From positions 145,001 to 209,000 of the forward strand of contig CAJNDS010002123.1 in assembly GCA_905221605.1 (NCBI GenBank): a stretch of DNA of 64,000 bases, given 5' to 3'. A model generated the notes under the pieces. It saw only the letters and a program-made list of their open reading frames with translations, did no database searches and was not told the DNA's origin. Shown piece by piece: positions 23,156 through 32,337 of the stretch. Within the stretch, counting starts at the first letter, position 1. Each line of letters begins with the position of its first letter. The stretch comes from Symbiodinium natans (Eukaryota; Sar; Dinophyceae; Suessiales; Symbiodiniaceae). Both the position numbers and the translations under genes were made by a program.

Positions 23156-23400
23156 GGTTTAGGGTTTAGGGTTTAGGGTTTAGGGTTTAGGGTTTAGGGT
23201 TTAGGGTTTAGGGTTTAGGGTTTAGGGTTTAGGGTTTAGGGTTTAGGGTTTAGGGTTTAGGGTTTAGGGTTTAGGGTTTAGGGTTTGGGGTTTGGGGTTT
23301 AGGGTTTGGGGTTTGGGTTTGGGGTTTAAATAGGTTTAGGGTTGAGGGTTTGGGGTTGAGGGTCTGGGGTTTAGGGATAGGGGCTAGGGCTTAGGGTTTT
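23156..23400. repeat. TTTAGGG array grading into TTTGGGG
   Basis: About 18 perfect units, then GGGGTTT-type variants. With the array on the other side, the exon at 23045-23142 is flanked by telomere repeats in opposite orientations. Confidence 0.94.
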
Positions 23401-23449
23401 GCCTTAGTCGGGGCGGCTTCGACGGCTTGAAAACTGTGGGGCTCATCGC

Positions 23450-23512
23450 GGGGGGGGGGGGGGGGGGGGGGGCGGGGGGGGCGGGGGGGGGGGGGGGGGG
23501 GGAGGAGGGGTG
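23450..23512. repeat. Poly-G tract with rare C/A
   Basis: About 60 bp of G beside a telomere-like tract. Confidence 0.9.
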
Positions 23513-23791
23513 CCCCCCGGTTGGAGGGTTTACCAAGCTATGAACTCTGAAGCCTACACGAAGGTATCTCCTGCCAACCGTGGCGCATGGCATTACATAT
23601 GTAACCCCAAAACCCTAAATCTTAAACACTGAATGCCTATCGCCTCGCGGCCTCGCGTCCCGCCCGCGTCTGTACGGGATCTCAGGACTTGTAAGGGATC
23701 AGAAGTTCTCCTGGACGGCGATGCATGATTCATCGAGTCCTCTGCTCGCGCTCATGGCGCTGCGAAGCTGCAACCTGGTCGCAGAGATACG

Positions 23792-23860
23792 TTATGACGA
23801 GTCTGCTGTGTGTGGCTGAACGATGCCGAGAGGAAAATCATGAGACCACGCTGCAGAGAA
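23792..23860 (-). CDS. Exon candidate
   Basis: GTCAG acceptor, then FSAAWSHDFPLGIVQPHTAD and a TAA. The plus strand is also open. Confidence 0.35.
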   Translation of the reverse strand, partial: FSAAWSHDFPLGIVQPHTADSS

Positions 23861-24519
23861 CTGACCCACTAGGGGCGTCTTGTGAATGTGGGTCATTAAG
23901 GATTGAGCTCCACCAGCCCCTAAACCATGGAAAACCCTAAGCCCCATACCCTTGAAATCCTGAATCCTAAACCCTAAATTCCCTAAATACCCTAAACCCC
24001 AAAATCCCCTAAATCTCCTAATCCCAACACCCTAAACCCTAAACCCTAAACCCTAAACCCTAAATACCAAATACCCTAAACCCTACATCCCTAAATACCG
24101 CAATACCCAAAACCCCAAGCCAGACTCTGGAGGCCGCCAGGGTTTAGGGTTTAGGGTTTCGGGTTTAGGGTTTAGGGTTTAGGGTTTAGGGTTTAGGGTT
24201 TAGGGTTTAGGGTTTAGGGTTTTAAACATGTTTCGGCTCGCGGGCCTTCGGGCCATGTGGCTTTCCGGGGTGCGTCGGGTTGAGGGTATAGAGGGTTTCG
24301 GGTTTCGGGTTTAGGCCTTCGGGTTTCGGATATATACAGGGTTCAGTGAATCAGGGCCTTGCGCTGTTGCCAAAGCCGCACACTTGGCATCCTACACCCT
24401 AAATCGAGCAACTCTAGGCCTACAAAAGCTTAGCCCGCATTGCCCACACTCTGGGCAGCCTAAACCCTAAACCCTAAACCCTAAACCTTAAACCCTAAAC
24501 CCTAAACCTGCCTGCCCTA

Positions 24520-24606
24520 ACAAGTCGGGACTTGGCAGCTTGGCAAGCGGCAAATTCGGAAGTCGATGGAAGTGGTCGCCACGTTGACCTTGCAGGCCAT
24601 CGTGCA
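24520..24606 (-). CDS. Exon candidate, cysteine-rich
   Basis: CCCAG acceptor, then CTMACKVNVATTSIDFRICR and a further Cys pair. Confidence 0.62.
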
Positions 24607-24816
24607 CTGGGCACCCCGAAACCCTAAACCCTAAACCCTAAACCCTAAACCCTAAACCCTAAACCCTAAACCGAACACTTGGAAGTCAACTCAAAGACCC
24701 CAACCCGGAGCCTCACACAACATTGCCTTGAGCCCTACCTCAACCCCTCAGCACGGAGCCCTAGTTAAACCCTAGAAGCCCTAAGCCCTAAGCCCTAAGC
24801 CCTAATCCCCGAAACC

Positions 24817-24901
24817 TCAAATGCCGCATCGCAGTTGACTTTGTGGGCAGCAGCGGGACATCGAGGAGCCATGCTCCAGAGGGTCCACTTAAGTAGCATT
24901 C
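24817..24901 (-). CDS. Exon candidate
   Basis: Reads ECYLSGPSGAWLLDVPLLPT. Confidence 0.5.
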
Positions 24902-25092
24902 TGGACTTAGGGTTTAGGGTTTAGGGTCTAGGGTTTAGGGTTTAGGGTTTCGGGAACTCCCCAAGGTCCCGATTTAGCATGGCGTTCGGCTACCTACTTG
25001 CATACTCGTACCAATACACATGGACCCTCTAAATGTACAAAATGTAAGTTAGGAGCTACATCGGTGCCGGTGTTTTCGGGTTCAGGGGCTTA

Positions 25093-25204
25093 CCCTAAGG
25101 GTCCATGTACCTCATTATTATATGCTTGGGCACCAAAAAGTTCCTAAACAGGAAGTGCTTTCAAGGCCCAAGCATTCCCTATTTGGGTACATGGACGCTT
25201 AGGA
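25093..25204 (+). mobile_element. Family B element
   Basis: CTAAGGGTCCATGTACC...GGGTACATGGACGCTTAG; near-perfect inverted ends. Confidence 0.85.
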
Positions 25205-25384
25205 TGACCTTTCGGGCTTATACGGTTTTAGGGTTTAGAGGGTATCATCACTCGCTTTCTGGGGCTTCCTTCTCTTTGGAGTAGACCCTGCAAAAAAAAA
25301 GGATATACCTTTTAGGCATAAGTAGCTGCAATAGGAACACGGAACCGACAAAACTTTAAAGTATAGTACTCCAAACACAGTCAA

Positions 25385-25458
25385 ACTAAACGTGGCCAAG
25401 GCGCGCAAAGGTCTTCTGTCTCAGCAGTACAAAGATCTCCGACAGTGAAGCCGTTGTC
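25385..25458 (-). CDS. Exon candidate, cysteine-rich
   Basis: CTTCAG acceptor, then DNGFTVGDLCTAETEDLCAP. Confidence 0.6.
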
Positions 25459-25775
25459 CTGAAGTCTTTGGATGTATAAACTGCACTAAGTGCCCTAAAC
25501 TGCCCTAAACCCAAAACCCCAAAAAACCCTAAACCCTAAACCCCTCTCTCTTTCCCTTTGATTTTCAAGGTCAGGATCCTTTAAGTTTTATGGCCCCCCC
25601 CATAGCCCCCTCAAAGCCCTCCTTGTTCAACTACGTGACTTGAGAACCTGCGTGAGGGGATCCCTCCCTGTACCCTAGACGTTGACCCCTAGTCCCTAGG
25701 CCCTAAATCCTAAACCCTACACCCTCAGCCCAAACTACACCCTGAGCAAGATTATGGTTGGGACTTTTTTAGATC

Positions 25776-25897
25776 TTGAAGGCTTCTCGTGCAAGACTTG
25801 CAGTAGCAGGCATGTACAGGGCATCCGACGATGCAAGCAAACTTGGGACCCTGCCAATCCCACTTCGTAGCGCGAAGGCCCCTATCTGTAGCATTGC
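25776..25897 (-). CDS. Exon candidate, very cysteine-rich
   Basis: Includes KFACIVGCPVHACYCKSCTR: six cysteines in 20 residues, preceded by CNATDRGLRATKWDW. Confidence 0.66.
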
Positions 25898-26300
25898 ACA
25901 GTCGGGTTAATGTCTACTACATGTTAGCATGGAGCATTTTTAGCCCCGAACCCGCAATTAGTATTTTGTCTTAGAAAAAAGACCTCAATGAAAGAAAACC
26001 CCAGAAAAGGGAAGGCAACCGGCCGCCACTTGCTCCCCCCAAACCCCTAGTGCTAACACCTAAACTTCGAACCTAGAACCATAAGCCCTAAACCTTTGGA
26101 CGGATGCCTAGACCCCAAACCCTGAAACCCTAAAACCTAACACCTCCCTCTCCCCGAGAACCCCAATCCGAACCCTAAAACAGGAAAGTCCTAAACCCTA
26201 AGCCCTTGAACCTCTCTCCGCCAGGATGAGTTCACTGTAGAATGACCTTAAGCCCGAAACCTTAAACCCTAAACCCTTGACCCTCAACGCTAAACCCTTA

Positions 26301-26389
26301 ACCACTTGTTCCCTTTGTTGGAAGACATGGGCTGCGCAGGAAGCTCGGACAGCTACTGCGAGCGCGAGAAAGTGGAACCCTCGGTGATC
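26301..26389 (-). CDS. Exon candidate, frame uncertain
   Basis: TACAG acceptor, then DHRGFHFLALAVAVRASCAA. Other frames are open. Confidence 0.38.
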
Positions 26390-26455
26390 CTGTAGCCACC
26401 AGGGCTTCCAGGGTTTAGGGTTTAGGGTTGAGGGTTTGGGGTTTAGGGTCGACAT

Positions 26456-26577
26456 CCATGCACCTCATGGGACCAGTGATGGGAGTGCAACCTTCCTCAG
26501 AAGTCTCGTACACTCCCCGGTAGGCTCGAAGAGTCGACGACGGGCGGCGCCGACAGTTCTCAAAAGGGGGCACCAGT
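26456..26577 (-). CDS. Exon candidate, cysteine-rich
   Basis: Reads RAYRGVYETSEEGCTPITGP then MRCM, preceded by FENCRRRPSS. Confidence 0.6.
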
Positions 26578-26718
26578 CAGGTACCGAGCAGTGAACCCTA
26601 AACCCTAAACCCTAAACCCCAAACCCCAAACCCCAAACTCTAAACCCTAAACCCTAAACCCTAAACCCTAAACCCTAAGTAAGAGGACTTCGTCCTGCCC
26701 TTGAGCCCGTTGCCATGC

Positions 26719-26793
26719 TCATGCTCGGCAAGAGGCGCCGCAGAACTCGTCCGAGTCCGGAAGTTGCATCAGCTCCTGGTGGACTGGGCTGCT
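26719..26793 (-). CDS. Exon candidate, strand uncertain
   Basis: Minus reads SPVHQELMQLPDSDEFCGAS after TATAG. The plus strand also has an open run ending at TAG in the telomere tract. Confidence 0.38.
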   Translation of the reverse strand, partial: SSPVHQELMQLPDSDEFCGASCRA

Positions 26794-27572
26794 ATAGGGC
26801 TTCTTACTTAGGGTTTAGGGTTTAGGGTTTAGGGTTTAGGGTTTAGGGTTTAGGGTTTAGGGTTTAGGGTTTGGGTTTTGGGTTTTGGGTTTAGGGTTTA
26901 GGGTTTGGGGTTTGGGGTTTGGGGTTTCGGGTTTAGGGTTTGGGGTCTGGGGTTTAGGTTTTGGGGTTTAGGGTTTAGGGTTTGGGGTTTAGGGTTTGGG
27001 GTTCGGGGTTTGTGGCTTGGTGTTCAGGGTTTTGGGGTTTGGGGTCAGGGCTGCAGTGGGTTCTTCCTGGGCAGGAAGTGCGGACTTGCGAATGATGCTG
27101 GACTCGGTAGCACAAAATCTTCCACCTGCACACATGAACCCTGGCGCCCCAAACTTTAGGGCTTAGGGTTTAGGGTTTAGGGTTAAGGCCCTAAAACCTC
27201 AAACCTCCGACCCCTAAACCCTTCAAGCCTTAATCCCTTAAAGCCCTTGAACCCTACATCTGATGCCCGATATGAAATTTCAAACGCGATGCCCTCAACC
27301 CTCAACATCCTGGAGTTTCGGGTTCAGGGGTTGGGGTCTTAGGTTTAGGGTTTAGGGTTTAGGGTCTAGGGTCTGGGGTTCAGAGTTTAGCGTTTGGAGT
27401 TGAAGGTGTAATTATTTGGGTGGTCGGGTTTTGGGTTTAGGAGCCTATACTCCCTATGGTTGCAGGGGTTACCAGGTCTTGCCCCTCAACTCTAAACTCC
27501 CATTCAGGGTTTAGGGTTTAGGGTTTAGGGTTTGGGGTTTAGGGTTTAGGGTTTAGGGTTTAGGGTTTAGGG

Positions 27573-27708
27573 TAGAGGAGACAGTCGTTGAGAGGGGGCG
27601 TTCTCCGCTCCGTGTCGTGGCAGGCGATGCATGGAGTGCCGGGCACCGTGGTGCCCGTGGTCGCGTTGTAGTAAGAGGAGTAGTAGCCGGGCAAGCCTGG
27701 CTCTGGTT
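27573..27708 (-). CDS. Exon candidate, GCC2/GCC3-like
   Basis: Reads EPGLPGYYSSYYNATTGTTV then CIACHDTERRTPPLNDC. G-YY...C-x2-C spacing fits a GCC2/GCC3-type domain. Confidence 0.68.
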
Positions 27709-28253
27709 GTGGGTTCCCCTTTGAAGGGTTCAGGGTTCAGGGTTTAGGGTTTAGGGTTTAGGGTTTAGGGTTTTAGGGTTTAGGGCTTAGGGCTAACCCC
27801 CGCCCCCAAGTTCCCCCCCTTAACTCACCGTCATTAGGCTTAAGTATCCCTAAACAGCCTTAACAAGGGGGGGATTTAAAGACTCGGGGCGGGGGGGGGC
27901 CAGCCTGAGGGCTCAAAAGCGCTCTTAGAGCTTTAGGGAGGTTTTCTGGTCTTGACCTCCGGGGTGTTTGGGTTTGTTCGTGGCGTAGGCTTTTGAAAAT
28001 GGCTGAGGACAGGTTTAGGGTTCCGGGTTTCAGGTTAGGGCGGAATTTTCCCAGTGTCTCTGCACGGATAGAGCATACTAAACCTCATAGCCGTCCATAA
28101 CGGAAGGCCCTGTCCATAGCTAGCCAAAATGCCGTAGCCTCCCACGCATAGGCGTCTAAAGGTTTGGGCGTGTGGTGAGGGTCATAGCGGTCGAGCACAT
28201 CCATGATAGACAGGTACCTACCTACATGTACCTAGACCTTACTCGAAGATGGC

Positions 28254-28310
28254 CTAGGCAAGTAGCAGCATAGACGTCGAGACGACCCCGCAGAGCATTT
28301 GTTTGCCCAT
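28254..28310 (-). CDS. Possible first exon or signal-like segment
   Basis: ATG at 28310, then GKQMLCGVVSTSMLLLA and TAG: a basic start followed by a hydrophobic run, as in a signal peptide. If real, the lower block is a separate gene starting here. It may equally be chance. Confidence 0.25.
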   Translation of the reverse strand: MGKQMLCGVVSTSMLLLA

Positions 28311-29089
28311 GTGCTGTGTGATTAACCTGCACCAGATGGAAGGGGCCTACCATCGTATACATAGGCCCTACAGTCTCTACAGCCAAATCTGCGCACACAC
28401 ACACCCACACAGATCAAGGTCTTCATAAACAAAACCTGCAAATGGGCGGCTTTCATTCGCACGTCCTGTTCTGAGCTTTGGGATACGTAGGTCCAGGGGT
28501 GGTGGAGTCTAGGGGTTGGGGCTTGGGGTGCTCGAGTCGAAGGTCTGCGGCTTGGGGTTGAAGGCTCTTTCATGTTGGCCCTGCGTCCGGTACCAAACCA
28601 GACAAGGAGCAGGAGCAGTGCGCGACGTCGCCTCAGATGAGCCAGACACGTGCGAAGCCAAAACCCTCAACCTTGACGATCCATGAAGGAGGTAGAACTG
28701 CAAGGGAAACAGCCCTTTGGAAACGACAGAACCCGACCCCCTAAACCCAAACCCCTCAAAACAGCTTTGCTGGGGGGCCTCTTTGGCTTTGAACCACTTT
28801 CCTCTACTGCAATCCAGAACCTTGCTCGCCCCCCCCCCCCCCCCCTCCCGGGCCTAACCCTAAACCCTAAGCCTAAACTCCAACCCCTAAGGCCGCCAAA
28901 GCCCTAGGTGCCTCCTTCGGCTGTGGATTCGGGACTTCGAGATTGCTGAGCTGAGAGTTTAGGGTTTAGGGTTTAGGGTTGAGGGTCTAGGGTTTAGGGT
29001 TTAGGGTTTAGGTGAGAGGGAGGGGGTGGGGGTTAGGAAGAAACGGTGGAAGAAGGGCTCGCTTTCGGAGAATGCCCATAGACCCTGAG
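28311..29089. other. Spacer below the ankyrin gene
   Basis: Holds short CACACA and poly-C runs and telomere-like units (28955-29015). The stretch 28570-28740 is open in one plus and two minus frames, so strand cannot be chosen. Confidence 0.4.
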
Positions 29090-29168
29090 CCCTTTTGTTG
29101 GCCAAATGCAGGCTCGGATCTTTGCCGCAAGAACTACTACCGACCCCGGTCTTTTCGCCAGGGTCTCT
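29090..29168 (-). CDS. Exon candidate between ankyrin gene and lower block
   Basis: Minus reads ETLAKRPGSVVVLAAKIRAC. The plus strand is open as well (ARIFAARTTTDPG). Confidence 0.3.
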
Positions 29169-29531
29169 GGGGGTTTGGGGTGTAGGGTTTCAGGTCGAAA
29201 GGGTATAGGGTGTAGATGTAGAGCTCAGGATTAAGAACCTCAAACCCCCTTTTGTTGTAGGTTCAAAGTCTAAATCCCCTTCTAGAAGTCTCAGGAACCT
29301 TACAAAGAGCCAGCCTTTGGGTTCTTGAGGTAGGTCTAGGGCAAGAGGGATCATGGGCCTGGGGTCTGAGGCCGCAGGGTTTAGGGTTTAGGGTGTGGGG
29401 CTTAAGTGTTAGGGTTGTCAGGCACCATAAGGGGCCATGTACCAAAGAGGGCTATAGGGCTGTCGGGTCAGGGCTTATAGGGTTCTGAGGGAGGTGTGAG
29501 GGTGTTGGGGAACCGAGTGTTCCCATCGGGT

Positions 29532-31872
29532 TCAGCCGTGGACCCTTTGGGTGCCGATGAGACCCGTTTTGCGCCGGCTGCATTCTGCCACCTGATCCCG
29601 TGCCTCACGAAGCAGGCGCACGACCTCCCGGTGGCCTTTGCGCCGAGCGTATCCTCGGCTGACCCCTCCTAAAAGTTGAATTAACTTTTAGGCTCCTTCT
29701 TGTGAGTTCTGCAAAAGCCCAAACGGTTAAAGTCCTAAGAGCGAAGGCCCTAAACCATAAACCCTAAACCCTGAACCCTAAACCCTAAGCCCTCAGCCCT
29801 AGCCCTAAGCCCTAAGCCCTAAGCCCTAGGCCCTAACGCCAGCCAGAAGAAAGCCCAAGTATCGGAGTGCGGTCCTAGCCTGACTGCTGTGCGCGTCCTT
29901 CCGCGCCCCGGCTTTCAACAGCAAGCGGACGGTCTCCACATGGCCATGGTCGGATGCAAAGATGAGAGCCTGGGACTTTTTTTGTTTAAACCCTGTGGCA
30001 AAAATACTCCAAAATCTGATCCTCGTAAACCCAACTTAAGGGAAAACTATGAGAATTATCCCTTAAGGGCCTACTACCTAGGAGCCTCAACCCTATAAAC
30101 CCTATAAACCCTATAAACCCTATAAACGCTATAAACCCTATAAACCCTATAAACCCTCTGAACCCTCTGAACCCTCTGAACCCTGAACCCTAAACCCTAA
30201 ACCCTAAACCCTGAACCCTCTGAACCCTCTGAACGCTCTGAACCCTGAACCCTAAACCCTAAACCCTAAACCCTAAACCCAGGAGCTATGTAGTGCCGGC
30301 TCGTGAGTCTCAGCTCCTGGGCCGGGCTGGCGTTCAGCAGCAGCCGGACGACCTCGGCATGGCCGCACTGGCACGCGTGGACCAGGGCCGTCCTTAGGTT
30401 TGCCCCAGGAACTTCTGGGATTGAGGATAGGGTTTAGGGTTTAGGGTTTAGGGTTTGGGGTTTAGGGTTTAGGGTTTAGGGTTTGGGGTTTAGGGTTTAG
30501 GGTTTAGGGTTTAGGGTTTATGTTTAGGGTTGGAACCTAAACCCCCCAAAAGAAAAGGGAATAAGGGTACTACTGGGCATCCTAGCGTCTTGCTCCAATC
30601 CCCCATGAACTCCGTGTCAGCGCCGGCATCCACAAGTAGGCGCACCTTGGGTAGCCCAATACCCATATGAATAATAAGGGTACCCCTGGGTTCAGGGTTT
30701 AGGGTTTAGGGTTTAGGGTTTAGGGTTTAGGGTTTAGGGTGGGTTGGTTACTTTAGAAGGGAAACTTGAACCAACAACAAAACAAAAAAAGGAAGAAGGG
30801 TATCGCTGGGCTAGCAAGGCGCAATCTCAGCATGACCTCGCAAGGACGCGCAGATGAGGGCCGTGTTGCCACGATTGTTGCAGCGCTCCTTTAGGGTTTA
30901 GGGTTTAGGGTTTAGGGTTTAGGGTTTGGGGTTTGGGGTTTAAGGTGTAGGGTTTAGGGTTGAGGGTTTAGGGTTGAGGGTTTAGGGTTTAGGGTAGCTA
31001 GTCCTTGTCAGCACCAGCTTCCAGCAGCAAGCGCACAACCTCACCTCGGTGGCCCAGTAACCATGTTCATAGTAAGGGTAGTACTTTATAACGGAACCTA
31101 GAACCAAAAGACGGGTACCACTGGGCTGCCAAGTCACTGTGCCCAGATTCACTTGCAGACATGAGAGCCGTGTGGCGCCAGTGCCGGTTTCCCCAGTTCA
31201 GGTCAGCAGCAAATTCCTATACTCCCCTCAGAACCTTAATAAAACTAATATGTTTAATGTCCTCTTGGCTTTATATGAACAAAAAACAAACTAGTTCCCA
31301 AGGGGAATATAGATTCCACCAACACCCGAACAATTTCCACGTGCCCGTGCTCGGAGGCATGAATGAGAGCTGTGTCGCCAGAAAAGTCATCCGTGCGCGT
31401 GGCGTTCTTGTCCACGCCAGCTTCCAGCAGAAGGCGCACCACCCGAACTTCGTGAAGGTGACCGTCGCGCGCAACGTCCAAAAGCTCGGCGACGGCATCT
31501 CTTCTAGCCTATACTGTACTTGGACCTAGCAAAAATTGTACTATACTTGTAGCTGCTTCTCAGGAATCAAAGTACCCAACAAATAAAAAACTCTTCCAAA
31601 CATCCCTAAGCAGCCCCATGGCTCGAGTCAGACAGCAGAACCAGTTGTAGCTCCATAGATGTGCTCAGCTCCGCAGCGTCCTGCAAGATCTCACTGCCGT
31701 GCAAGAAGGCCTGAATAGAGACGGGGAAGCCATGCCGGGCGCGCAAGTGGCGCTTCAAGGTCTCGACCGTCTTTGCGCCACCCAGGTCCTCTAAAGTCAC
31801 AGTCAGCTCTTCCCCCGAGGCCCGAAAGAGCCGGAGAACCCCCGAAGGTTCAGGTTGCGACGCCAAGGTCAT
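29532..31872 (-). CDS. Ubiquitin-like/ankyrin-repeat protein, complete nine-exon gene
   Basis: A full gene can be read on the minus strand. Exons: 31872-31615, 31508-31317, 31216-31138, 31044-31004, 30888-30823, 30645-30590, 30392-30287, 29969-29885 and 29668-29532 (TGA at 29534-29532). The lengths sum to 1,020 bp, giving 339 residues with phase kept at all eight junctions. Residues about 10-80 look like a ubiquitin fold (VLRLFRASGEELTV near the start, later LKRHL, ending LQLVLL). Residues about 88-320 are six to seven ankyrin repeats, each with a core such as TALIHASEHGHVEIVRVL or TALMSASESGHSEVVRLLLE. Donors are GC, GA, GT, GA, GC, GA, GC and GT; all acceptors are AG followed by G. Likely a cytosolic protein-binding scaffold; the partner is unknown. 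Ubiquitin-like plus ankyrin is, as I recall, a common dinoflagellate arrangement. It lies on the same strand as, and between, two blocks of surface-protein exons. The start is the first ATG before the ubiquitin-like part; no spliced-leader acceptor was identified. Confidence 0.86.
29669..29884 (-). other. Ankyrin gene intron 8 (GT-AG, 216 bp)
   Basis: Splicing AGCA|GTCAGG to TTTTAG|GAGGGG joins exon 8 to the last ankyrin helix GHREVVRLL in frame. The interior holds an AAAAGTTGAATTAACTTTTA palindrome and CCCTAAG/CCCTAAA repeats. Confidence 0.6.
29970..30286 (-). other. Ankyrin gene intron 7: telomere-like repeats plus family F element, GC-AG, 317 bp
   Basis: Contains TATAAACCC 9-mers (30095-30160), a CCCTCTGAA variant, CCCTAAA units, and at 29995-30085 a segment related to other family F copies (TCCTCGTAAACCCAACTTAAGGG...CCTACTACC). 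GCTC is present at both splice junctions. Confidence 0.65.
30393..30589 (-). mobile_element. Ankyrin gene intron 6: telomere tract plus half a family A element, GA-AG
   Basis: The right part (30536-30585) matches the right half of the element at 21311-21419 (GGAACCTAAACCCCCC...GGGTACTACTGGGCATCC). The left half is absent; telomere-like repeat (30430-30530) takes its place. GACG flanks the intron. Confidence 0.72.
30646..30822 (-). mobile_element. Ankyrin gene intron 5: family A element split by a telomere tract, GC-AG, 177 bp
   Basis: The outer parts match the unbroken element at 40822-40925: GGTAGCCCAATACCC...AATAATAAGGGTACCCC on one side, and TGGGTTGGTTACTTT...CTTGAACCAACAA on the other. 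Between them (about 30688-30739) sit about seven TTTAGGG units that the other copy lacks. TGCGCCT flanks the intron as a 7-bp direct repeat. Confidence 0.8.
30889..31003 (-). other. Ankyrin gene intron 4: built entirely of telomere-like repeat, GA-AG, 115 bp
   Basis: From the donor AAG|GACTAG to the acceptor TAAAG|GAGCGC, the intron is CCCTAAA repeats with CCCCAAA and CCCTCAA variants. AAGGA is present at both ends. Exon 5 downstream is exactly 22 codons, so the boundaries are tightly constrained by the ankyrin frame. Confidence 0.8.
31045..31137 (-). mobile_element. Ankyrin gene intron 3: short inverted-end element (family A), GT-AG, 93 bp
   Basis: The element core (about 31051-31126) has ends GGCCCAGTAACC and GGTACCACTGGGC, inverted relative to each other, with GTGA on both sides. 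Splicing A|GTGACT to GAG|GTGAGG gives ASESGHSEVVRLLLEAGADK, an exact ankyrin repeat. Related copies lie at 21311-21419, 30536-30585, 30650-30818, 40470-40580, 40822-40925, 50191-50298 and 62528-62633. Confidence 0.8.
31217..31316 (-). mobile_element. Ankyrin gene intron 2: short inverted-end element (family G), GA-AG, 100 bp
   Basis: The whole intron is one element with TATACTCCCCT at one end and GGGGAATATA at the other, flanked by direct repeats of GGAAT. A related copy at 43898-44040 shares the TATACTCCCCTTAGAA start, the AATAAAACTA/AATAAACTAG stretch and the CCTCTTGG...TTTATATGAACAAAAA segment. Removing it restores LVEFAADLN, which fits the ankyrin consensus LLEAGADLN. Confidence 0.78.
31509..31614 (-). 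other. Ankyrin gene intron 1 (GC-AG, 106 bp)
   Basis: Splicing after CATGGG to GCTAGAAGAG keeps the frame. GGCT occurs at both ends, like a target-site duplication. The interior is AT-richer and lacks telomere repeats. I do not recognise its family. Confidence 0.65.
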
Positions 31873-32001
31873 CGCGCGAGCCGTTTGCGTGTCTAGGGTG
31901 CAGGGTATGTAGTATGTAAGTCTGCGCAGCTCTGAAGCATCCCACCAGTCAAGAAGTGCCCTAAACCCTAAACCCTAAACCTTACACCTTACACCTTAAA
32001 C

Positions 32002-32087
32002 CCTAGCGTAGCCTCGAACCTCTTCCGAAGCCCTCGAACACCCGGAGCATGACATCTTTCGACCCTGGGTCGAGAAACCTCAACGCC
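32002..32087 (-). CDS. Exon candidate upstream of the ankyrin gene
   Basis: CTCAG acceptor, then ALRFLDPGSKDVMLRVFEGF and TAG in the telomere-like tract. It may be the last exon of the upper block or an exon before a nested gene. Confidence 0.45.
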
Positions 32088-32337
32088 CTGAGGAGCAAAT
32101 CAACCCAAGTCAGAAGCTAAGGGGCTCAGGGGTTTTCAGGGTTTAGGGCTACTAGGGTTTAGGGTTTAGGGCTACTAGGGTTTAGGGTGTAGGGTGTGGG
32201 GTTTAAGGTTCTAAGTGGGTTTACAAGAACCAGAAATTGTTCAGGTCACCTACTCACCTCCTATTCTTCTCAACGTGCTTCCTCTTGCGCCAATGCTGTC
32301 GGCTGTGAGTTGCGAGGACACCAGCGAACTAAGCTGC

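Larger units (their letters stand above)
506..28310 (-). other. Gene block: cysteine-rich to multi-pass membrane protein, about 50 exon candidates
   Basis: Reading leftwards, minus-strand exon candidates run in a coherent order: cysteine-rich segments (27.7-18.8 kb), hydrophobic segments (18.2-4.8 kb), charged segments (4.7-1.2 kb) and a terminal exon with a stop at 508-506. Recognisable pieces include CPGGTVWPRAKRTFW, GFDFQCSW and FNLNFFAPECSAETPYINKW. They recall the C-terminal region of large alveolate surface proteins with GCC2/GCC3 or EGF-like repeats and a polytopic tail; this is pattern recall, not a search result. Function is unknown; a cell-surface or sensory role is only a guess. 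Whether it is continuous with the exons above 32 kb is unresolved. Exon edges are approximate. Confidence 0.6.
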
